Part shown: piece by piece, positions 58,393 to 64,000 of the stretch
Layout of the letters: the number at the start of each line of letters is the position of its first letter
Numbering within the stretch: position 1 is the first letter of the stretch
Source: Catenulispora acidiphila DSM 44928
GTDB taxonomy: Bacteria > Actinomycetota > Actinomycetes > Streptomycetales > Catenulisporaceae
DNA: 64,000 bases
Assembly (NCBI RefSeq): GCF_000024025.1
Contig: NC_013131.1
Coordinates: 2,480,001-2,544,000 of the forward strand
Reading direction: 5' to 3'
Program-made: the position numbers and the translations under genes
The notes under the pieces: generated by a model
What the model was told of the DNA's origin: nothing
What the model saw: the letters and a program-made list of their open reading frames with translations, nothing else
Databases searched by the model: none

Positions 58393-59049
58393 TCAGGCTC
58401 CTTGCGCGGGCCGGTTGCCGAGGTGGCCCGGGCCGTCGATGAGGAACTGCAGGGCGCGGTCCAGGACGCCGAACATGTCCGCGTCCGGGTCGGAGATCCA
58501 GCGCTGTTGCGCGGCCATCACGGCGCCTATGACGGTGCCGGCCAGGACTCGGACCTCCAGGTCGTCGGAGGTGCGGTTCAGGCGCTCGGCGAACAGGGTG
58601 GCGATCATGTCGGTGGTGGTGAACATGTGGTCCAGGGCGCGGGCGCGGACCTCGGGGATGGTGTAGGCCATGCGGGCGCGCTCCAGGGCCTCGGCCTGGT
58701 CCGTGGGGGGGACCTGGCTCATGGCCTCGTTCACGGCGGTGCGGAAGGCTTCGAGGATCGGCAGGTCTGGGGGCTGGGCGCGGAACGCCGCCTCGAGCAG
58801 CGGGTCGTAGTCGTCCTGGAGGATCAGGTCCTCCTTGGTCGGGAAGTAGCGGTAGAGCGTGCTTGGGGACACGTCGGCCGCGGCGGCGATCTGCTCCATG
58901 GTGGTGGCGCTGTAGCCGGCCTCGCGGAAGAGGCGCAGAGCGTGCCGCTGGATCGCGGCACGCGTCCGGGCCTTCTTACGCTCCCGCAGGCCGGTTGGAG
59001 CCGGCGCCGGCGCAAGGGCTTGGTCAGTCTGCGGCATTGAGGAGATCAC
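58393..59049 (-). CDS. TetR-family transcriptional regulator
   Basis: A 218-residue regulator. The HTH is RTRAAIQRHALRLFREAGYSATTMEQIAAAADVSPSTLYRYFPTKEDLI, with the helical ligand domain after residue 80. Its start overlaps the end of the exporter gene: GTG 59049 (four residues longer, GAG-type site) or ATG 59037, so translation is coupled to the exporter. It probably represses the exporter, relieved by a transported compound. Confidence 0.94.
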   Translation of the reverse strand: MISSMPQTDQALAPAPAPTGLRERKKARTRAAIQRHALRLFREAGYSATTMEQIAAAADVSPSTLYRYFPTKEDLILQDDYDPLLEAAFRAQPPDLPILEAFRTAVNEAMSQVPPTDQAEALERARMAYTIPEVRARALDHMFTTTDMIATLFAERLNRTSDDLEVRVLAGTVIGAVMAAQQRWISDPDADMFGVLDRALQFLIDGPGHLGNRPAQGA

Positions 59050-60601
59050 GACTCGATTCTGCTGCCTCGGCCTGCCGTTCGGTCACTCGGGCCTTGCGGG
59101 GGAGCTGCGTGGCGGCCAGCACGCCGATCACCGCGAAGCCCGCGCTGACCCACATCGTCATGCTCGTGGCGTGCACCAGCGCCGAGCGCACCGACTCCAG
59201 CAGCGACGGCGAGTGCAGCTGGGCCGCCACCGCGACGCCGGAGCCGGCGCTGCGGGTCGCCGCGGAGGCCAGAGGCGCCGGGAGGTGGGCCACGGCCGGT
59301 GCCAGATGGCTGCGGTACTGGCTGTTCAGGACCGTGCCCAGGATCGCCACCGCGCAGGTGCCGCCGATCTGGCGGATGGTCATCAGCAGGCCGGAGCCGA
59401 CGCCGGCGCGCTCGGCGCTGAGCTCGTCCAGCGCGACGTTCATCGTGATCGGCATGGCCAGACCGACGCCGACGCCGCCCATCGTGAGCCAGATCGCCAC
59501 GAAGCCGTAGCCGTCGTGCACGCCGGTGGCAGTGCCGATCATCAGCGAGATGGCCAGCAAGACGAATCCGGCGCCGATCAGCGGGGAGGGTCCGACCCTC
59601 TTCAGGAACGGTTGCCCGACCCGGACCCCGACCATCAGACCGGCGATCATCGGCAGCAGCCGGACGCCGGTTCCGAGCGCGTCGGCGCCCTCGACGGCCT
59701 GGTAGAACTGCGGCAGCGTGAACATCAGCCCGAACAGCGCGAAGCTGACGATGGTCGACAGGATCGTGCCCCAGGTGAAGCCGCGGGCCCGGAACAGTTC
59801 CAGGTCGATGAGCGTCTGCTGGGGACTGCGCTGCAGCTGGACGAACAAGACCAGGACCAGCAGCCCGCCGATGAGCGGGATCAGCGCCTCGGCCGAGCCC
59901 CAGCCGGCGTCACCGGCCTTGATCAGGCCGTAGGTGATCGCGGCGAGGCCGACCGCGGAGGCGGCCAGGCCCGGCAGGTCGATGCGCGGCTTGCGCTCGG
60001 CGCGCGACTCCGGGACCAGCCAGACCACCGCGAGCAGGGCGATCACCACGACCGGCAGGTTGATCAGGAACACCGAGCCCCACCAGTAGTGGTCCAGCAG
60101 CCAGCCGCCGAGGATCGGGCCGAGCGGGATGCCGAGCATGTTGGCGGTGGCCCAGATGCCCATGGCGCGGGGGCGCTCCTCGGGCGTGAACAGCACGGTC
60201 AGCACACTCATACTCAGCGGGATCAGCAGCGCCGCGCCGATTCCGAGCACCGCGCGCCAGGCGATCAGCTCGCCGGCGTTGGAGGAGAAGGCGCAGAACG
60301 CCGAGGCGATGCCGAAGGCGGTCAGCGCGATCACCAGCATCCGCTTGCGGCCGAACCGGTCGCCGAGCAGGCCGCCGGGCAGCAGCGCGATGGCCATCGC
60401 CAGGTTGTAGGAGTTCGCGAACCACTGCAGCTGGCTGGTCGAGGCCTTCAGCGACGTGGACAGCGTCGGCAGTGCGACGTTCAACACCGTCAGGTCCAGG
60501 CCCACGACCAGCAAGCTCAGCGCGAGACCGCCGAGCGCCCACCATTTGCGGCCGTCCGCCGCCCCCGGCGGTACCGCCGTTCCCTGCTCCGTCTGCGACA
60601 T
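59024..60601 (-). CDS. DHA2-family MFS drug exporter (EmrB/QacA-like)
   Basis: A 525-residue transporter with 14 predicted TM helices. Motif D1 is LDLTVLNVALPTL, motif A GDRFGRKRMLV, and motif C-like GIPLGPILGGWLLDHYWWGSVFLINLP marks drug-proton antiporters. ATG 60601 has AAGGGGG upstream. It is followed with overlap by TetR, an exporter-regulator operon. The AT-richer leader (60602-60660) may hold the operator. Substrate unknown; hydrophobic drugs or a metabolite are likely. Confidence 0.94.
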   Translation of the reverse strand: MSQTEQGTAVPPGAADGRKWWALGGLALSLLVVGLDLTVLNVALPTLSTSLKASTSQLQWFANSYNLAMAIALLPGGLLGDRFGRKRMLVIALTAFGIASAFCAFSSNAGELIAWRAVLGIGAALLIPLSMSVLTVLFTPEERPRAMGIWATANMLGIPLGPILGGWLLDHYWWGSVFLINLPVVVIALLAVVWLVPESRAERKPRIDLPGLAASAVGLAAITYGLIKAGDAGWGSAEALIPLIGGLLVLVLFVQLQRSPQQTLIDLELFRARGFTWGTILSTIVSFALFGLMFTLPQFYQAVEGADALGTGVRLLPMIAGLMVGVRVGQPFLKRVGPSPLIGAGFVLLAISLMIGTATGVHDGYGFVAIWLTMGGVGVGLAMPITMNVALDELSAERAGVGSGLLMTIRQIGGTCAVAILGTVLNSQYRSHLAPAVAHLPAPLASAATRSAGSGVAVAAQLHSPSLLESVRSALVHATSMTMWVSAGFAVIGVLAATQLPRKARVTERQAEAAESSRDLLNAAD

Positions 60602-60699
60602 GGCAGCCCCCTTCTCTTGGCAGTGACTTTGAAGTGGAAGCTACTCTCAGATTTGGAGAAGGGCAAGGGCAAGGGCAATGGTGGGCAGCTCCCGATCGC

Positions 60700-61419
60700 T
60701 CAACCGGCGAAGTACTCCAATGCCCTGGTCAGCGGTTTGCGGGCGAGGTCGGGAACTTCGCAGTCGGCGGCCGGATAGCCGACGGGGAAAAGGATGTAGG
60801 GACGTTCGGTCGTAGGGCGTTGCAGGATCTCGGTGAGGAACGCCATCGGGTTCGGCGTGTGGGTCAGCGTGGCCAGGCCCATGGTGTGCAGGGCGGCGAT
60901 GAACAGGCCGCAGGCGATGCCGACGCTCTCGTTGACGTAGTAGTTCTTGCGCAGCCGGCCGTCGGGCATCGGCGTGCTCTTCTCGGCGAAGGCGACGACG
61001 ATCCACGGGACCGTGTCCAGGTAGGACTTGTCCGAGTCGGTTTCCAGCGGTCCGAGGGCGTCGCGCCATGCCTCGGGCAGCCGGCCGCCCTCGTAGTTGA
61101 TGCGTTCTTCCTCCTCGGCGGCCTCGCGGATGCGGTGCCGCAGCGCCGGGTCGCCGACGGCGACGAACTTCCACGGCTGCTGGTGCGCGCCGGAGGGGGC
61201 GGTGTTCGCGGCGTCCACGGCCAGCTCGATCATCGCGGCCGGGACGGGGTCGGGGGAGAAGAAGCGGACGCTGCGGCGTGCCTGCAAGTGCGTCCGGAAC
61301 TGCTCGCCGCGCCGTATCGCCTCGGCCTGGTCGAGGCGCTCGGGACGATACGGCAGGAACGGATGGGTGTGGCTCCGCGGACTCGCGGGGGTGGTCGGGC
61401 CCTGGTCGAAGGCTGTCAT
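60700..61419 (-). CDS. Nitroreductase-family flavoprotein
   Basis: A 239-residue FMN-binding nitroreductase: RRSVRFFSPDPVP with the phosphate-binding Arg residues, DAANTAPSGAHQQPWKFVAVGD, YYVNESVGIACGLFIAALHTMGLATLTHTPNPM and FPVGYPAADCEVPD. The layout is closest to the iodotyrosine-deiodinase/BluB-like branch, so dehalogenase or oxidase activity is possible. ATG 61419. Divergent from the thioesterase gene. Confidence 0.92.
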   Translation of the reverse strand: MTAFDQGPTTPASPRSHTHPFLPYRPERLDQAEAIRRGEQFRTHLQARRSVRFFSPDPVPAAMIELAVDAANTAPSGAHQQPWKFVAVGDPALRHRIREAAEEEERINYEGGRLPEAWRDALGPLETDSDKSYLDTVPWIVVAFAEKSTPMPDGRLRKNYYVNESVGIACGLFIAALHTMGLATLTHTPNPMAFLTEILQRPTTERPYILFPVGYPAADCEVPDLARKPLTRALEYFAG

Positions 61420-61494
61420 GCCGCCCAGCGTAGGGGCGCGGTGTGGCTGGAATCACGTCGTCGCGGCGGGCCTGATTGAGGTACAGCTGAGGCT

Positions 61495-61965
61495 ATGAAC
61501 GATCTCGAAGCCGGCGGCACCGAGCCGCCGCTGCACGTGTTCCGCACCCGCGTCTGGTTCGACGAGCTGGACAAGGTCGGCGTCTTACATAACGCCCGCT
61601 ATGCGGTCCACGCCGAGCGCGCTCTGAGCACCTGGTACGAGAGCCGTCCGGAGCTGATCGACGGTCCGGACATGCGGCACCTGGTGAAGGCCTACGAGGT
61701 CGAGTTCCGCGTCCCGGTCGCGCAGGTCGGCGAGCTGGACGTGGAGCTGCGGGTGGTGAAGATCGGGACGACGAGCTGCGTCTACGAGTTCCGCTTCGTG
61801 GGCGAGGGCGGCGTGGTGCACGCGACCGGGCGGCGGACCATCGTGCGGACCGGCCCGGACCGGCGGCCGACGCCGTGGTCGGAGGAGTTCCGGCGGATTC
61901 ACGAACGCGGCGTGGGGGATGTCGGGGACGTGGCGGACGTGGCGGACGCGGCGGACGCCGAGTAG
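61495..61965 (+). CDS. Acyl-CoA thioesterase (hotdog fold, 4HBT)
   Basis: A 156-residue hotdog protein: VWFDELDKVGVLHNARYAVHAERALSTWYE contains the catalytic Asp and the helix of the 4-hydroxybenzoyl-CoA thioesterase type, followed by HLVKAYEVEFRVPVAQVGELDVELRVVKIG and the strand pair CVYEFRFVGEGGVVHATGRRTIVRT. The C-terminal 18 residues are an Asp/Val/Ala repeat (GDVADVADAAD) encoded by GTGGCGGAC units and overlap the convergent gene by 67 bases. The repeat looks like a recent extension. Confidence 0.92.
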   Translation: MNDLEAGGTEPPLHVFRTRVWFDELDKVGVLHNARYAVHAERALSTWYESRPELIDGPDMRHLVKAYEVEFRVPVAQVGELDVELRVVKIGTTSCVYEFRFVGEGGVVHATGRRTIVRTGPDRRPTPWSEEFRRIHERGVGDVGDVADVADAADAE

Positions 61966-63005
61966 AGGACCCGGAGCTGCGAGGGATCGGCGGGGTCGCG
62001 GTCGACGACCTGGACCGGCGGCCAAGTCCACTGCCAGACGCTGATGCCCGGCTCGCGGGAGAAGCGGATGTGGCCGCGGGTGCCTTCGACCGAGACGTGC
62101 GGCCAGGCTTCGGCGATGGTCTTGCGGCCGGAGCCGTGCGAGCGCAGTGCTTCGGCGAGGACTGCGATGGTGTCGTATCCCTCGAATGCGACGAAGGATG
62201 GCGTGACGCCTAGGCGCTCGCGCAGTTTTGCCTCTACGCGAGTGCCGAGCGGGGTGAGCTGGTCGGGTAGGTAGCTCAGGAACGGGATCGCGGTGCCGTC
62301 GCTGCCCAGCAATTCGGCCCATTCGGCGAACTCCGGCTGTCCGGCGGGGGCGCCGATGAGGATGTCAGTGAGGCGTGGGTCGGCGCGGACAGCCTTGACG
62401 ATCGGAACCGCTGGCTCCGGGGTGCCGACGAGAAGCAGCAGGACTGTCGCCTCATTGTCGACTAGGGCGTCGCAGACTTCGGCGATATCGACCTCGATGA
62501 GGGTGCCGCCGCGGGGAGTCAGATAATCGCGCAGGACGCGGATGCCGGATGACCAGTAGACGGTCGGCTGGGCGGCGACGGCGATGCGGCGGTGGCCTGC
62601 GGCGAGGAGGAAGTCGGCGTAGACCTGCCAGGAGTGGGACTGCGCCGGGGCGATGCGGGCGACCCAGTCGGTCGGCTGCTCGGTGAGGGTGTCGAGGACC
62701 GCTGAGGAGCACAGGAACGGCAGGGCGAGCGCGTCGGCGCGGGCGGCGATGGAGCGGGCGACGACGCTGTGGTACTCGCCGACGAGGGCTGCCACGCCCA
62801 GGTTGGCGAGCTCGTCGACGGCAGCCGCGGCCTTGGCGGGGTCGGCTGCGGTGTCGCGGACCAGGAGTTCTAGGGGAGTGCTGCTGTCGGCGGCGGCGAG
62901 TTCGAGGCCGGCGAGCAGGTGGTGACCGGCCTCGACCCAGCCCGGTCGGCTCAGGGGCAGCAGGGCGCCGATCCGGACGGGGGACTGGGGCAGAGGCATG
63001 TTCAT
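61899..63005 (-). CDS. Periplasmic-binding-fold (type I) protein without signal peptide, AmiC/LivK-like
   Basis: A 368-residue protein with the Leu/Ile/Val- or amide-binding fold: VRIGALLPLSRPGWVEAGHHLLAGLELAAAD at the start, VAALVGEYHSVVARSIAARADALALPFLCSSAVLD, HSWQVYADFLLAAGHRRIAVAA and FEGYDTIAVLAEALR. No signal sequence or lipobox precedes the fold and no ABC permease or ATPase is nearby. A cytoplasmic sensor like AmiC is therefore more plausible than a transporter component. The last residues (SASAASATSATSPTSPT) come from the repeat shared with the overlapping thioesterase gene. ATG 63005 or 62999. Confidence 0.85.
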   Translation of the reverse strand: MNMPLPQSPVRIGALLPLSRPGWVEAGHHLLAGLELAAADSSTPLELLVRDTAADPAKAAAAVDELANLGVAALVGEYHSVVARSIAARADALALPFLCSSAVLDTLTEQPTDWVARIAPAQSHSWQVYADFLLAAGHRRIAVAAQPTVYWSSGIRVLRDYLTPRGGTLIEVDIAEVCDALVDNEATVLLLLVGTPEPAVPIVKAVRADPRLTDILIGAPAGQPEFAEWAELLGSDGTAIPFLSYLPDQLTPLGTRVEAKLRERLGVTPSFVAFEGYDTIAVLAEALRSHGSGRKTIAEAWPHVSVEGTRGHIRFSREPGISVWQWTWPPVQVVDRDPADPSQLRVLYSASAASATSATSPTSPTPRS

Positions 63006-63078
63006 GTGCTGATAGTAGGCACGATCGGCGGGCCGGCTCCACGGCCACTGGGTCGGCGATGGCCTTGGCGAACCGCAC

Positions 63079-63379
63079 AGCTAGAAACCGGACAGCCGGA
63101 CAGTCCGACAGCCAGAAAGCCAGAAGCCCGACAGCCAGAAAGCCAGAAGCCCGACAGCAAGACAGCACGACGGTCAGAAGCCCGACAGCCAGAAGCCAGG
63201 TAGCCGGACCCGCTAGACCTGCCGGACCAGGCAGGGTAACCAGGACAGTTAGGCAGCTAGAAACCAGACAGCCAGACAGTCCGACAACCAGAAGCCCGAC
63301 AGGAAGACGGCACGACGGCCAGAAGCCAGAAGCCAGAAGCCAGATAGCCGGACCAGCTAGACCTGTCGGACCAGTCAGG
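63079..63379. repeat. Complex repeat region: two diverged copies of a 125-158 bp block
   Basis: Copy 1 (63079-63236) and copy 2 (63255-63379) both begin AGCTAGAAACC and end near GCTAGACCTG-CGGACCAG. Inside are short units such as AGCCAGAAAGCCAGAAGC; a 23-bp unit beginning so repeats exactly at 63110-63132 and 63133-63155. No gene. It resembles the reverse complement of the 20-bp array at 10201-10440. Confidence 0.85.
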
Positions 63380-63399
63380 ACAGCCCGACAGCCAGAAGC

Positions 63400-63444
63400 C
63401 AGACAAACAAGAGTGCCGCCGGAATCCGAAGACTCCGGCGGCAC
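63400..63444 (-). terminator. Terminator of the 6-phosphogluconolactonase gene
   Basis: GTGCCGCCGGA (63413-63423) pairs perfectly with TCCGGCGGCAC (63434-63444). On the minus strand it is followed by TCTTGTTTGTC. Confidence 0.85.
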
Positions 63445-63467
63445 GCTCGAGTGAATCAGTGCCCCGC

Positions 63468-64000
63468 TCAGCTGAGCGAGTACGGCGCCAGCTCCGCGGG
63501 CAGTTCCGAGGCTGAGGCCCGGTCGAGGAGGAACAGGCTTCGGCTGCGGCCTCGTGCGCCGGCGGCTGGGATCTGGACTGGTCCGGCGCCGGAGAGGGCT
63601 AGGTGCGTGACCTTTGCTTTCTCTGTTCCGGCGGCGACTACCCAGACTTCGGCGGCGGCCTGGATGGAGGGCAGGGTCAGGGAGACTCGGAGGGGTGGCG
63701 GTTTCGGCGAGTTGTGGACGCCGACGGCGCTGCGCTTGTCCTCGTACAGGGCTGGGTGGCCTGGGAACAGGGAGGCGATGTGGCCGTCTGGGCCCATGCC
63801 GAGGAGGAGGACGTCGAAGGCTGGGACGTCGGCGCCCTCGCGGGCGAAGTCCGCCAGGGTTGCCGCGTACTGCTCCGCTGACTGCTCGGGGGTGAAGCCC
63901 GCCTTGTCGGCGGCTGGGACCGCGTGGATGTTCTGCGGCGGGAGGAGGCCTTCGGCGACCAGGCCGTCGAGGAGGGCCTCGCGGGCCTGGGTTTCGTTGC
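63468..64000 (-). CDS. pgl: 6-phosphogluconolactonase, 5' end beyond window
   Basis: The C-terminal 177 residues of 6-phosphogluconolactonase, the second step of the oxidative pentose phosphate pathway. Recognisable blocks are NETQAREALLDGL at the window edge, GFTPEQSAEQYAATL, DVLLLGMGPDGHIASLFPGHPAL (the substrate loop), VGVHNSPKPPPLRVSLTLPSI and VWVVAAGTEKA. Most of the family is about 250 residues, so some 80 residues lie beyond the window. Followed by a hairpin terminator. Confidence 0.95.
   Translation of the reverse strand, partial: NETQAREALLDGLVAEGLLPPQNIHAVPAADKAGFTPEQSAEQYAATLADFAREGADVPAFDVLLLGMGPDGHIASLFPGHPALYEDKRSAVGVHNSPKPPPLRVSLTLPSIQAAAEVWVVAAGTEKAKVTHLALSGAGPVQIPAAGARGRSRSLFLLDRASASELPAELAPYSLS

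Overview
ORGANISM. The window is about 70% GC and densely packed with genes on both strands. Many starts are GTG or TTG, and several genes appear leaderless with a TANNNT -10 box directly before the start codon. An SsgB orthologue, a BldD-type operator, GuaB1, MgtC, an FHA-ABC transporter, a DUF574 methyltransferase and an LLM flavin oxidoreductase all point to a sporulating, filamentous actinomycete. The gene complement suits Streptomycetales or Catenulisporales; the genus is inference. LAYOUT, 0-10 kb: end of an acyl-CoA carboxylase gene coupled to an acyl-CoA dehydrogenase; a penicillin-binding-protein-like hydrolase with degenerate catalytic motifs; a DUF89 phosphatase; a divergent FMN reductase/HxlR pair sharing face-to-face promoters and inverted operators; acetoacetyl-CoA synthetase; a NagD-like HAD phosphatase. 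10-25 kb: a small secreted peptide, MgtC, a hexapeptide acyltransferase, a GT87 mannosyltransferase-like protein, a ChoD-like GMC oxidoreductase, an L,D-transpeptidase lipoprotein, GuaB1, YibE/F, YnfA, a metallo-beta-lactamase-fold hydrolase, an Ig-like secreted protein, a CtaG-like protein and a TerC/DUF475 membrane protein. 25-41 kb: an anti-sigma-type ATPase, FHA-ABC transporter, DUF574 methyltransferase, HrpA helicase, ABC-F protein, AlkB, ssgB, the folate pair pabB-pabC, and a trypsin-like exoprotease. 41-43 kb: a Gly-Cys-Val tRNA cluster followed by a translationally coupled cassette of three unrecognised small genes, the best candidate here for something undescribed. 43-55 kb: MFS transporter, membrane-anchored GH18-like protein, acyl-CoA dehydrogenase, cytoplasmic HtrA-like protease convergent with a slipin, a GlnX-like four-TM sensor, thrS, nfi, and a divergent MarR/LLM oxidoreductase pair. 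55-64 kb: a decayed repeat field, a MalY/PatB aminotransferase pseudogene, macro-domain and DUF4262 proteins, TetR with a DHA2 drug exporter, nitroreductase, thioesterase, an AmiC-like binding protein, and the start of a 6-phosphogluconolactonase gene. HOW IT FITS TOGETHER. This is mostly chromosomal housekeeping and physiology: acyl-CoA and ketone-body metabolism, folate, nucleotide salvage, cell wall, translation, DNA and RNA repair, and sporulation. It is interrupted by small regulator-plus-target pairs (HxlR/FMN reductase, MarR/LLM oxidoreductase, TetR/exporter). No biosynthetic megasynthase, integrase, transposase or CRISPR array was seen. A notable feature is the number of short tandem-repeat arrays at gene ends (about 2.3, 10.2, 17.5, 44.5, 55.9, 57.6 and 63.1 kb). 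In a few places such repeats appear to have entered coding ends, and several convergent gene pairs overlap at their 3' ends.
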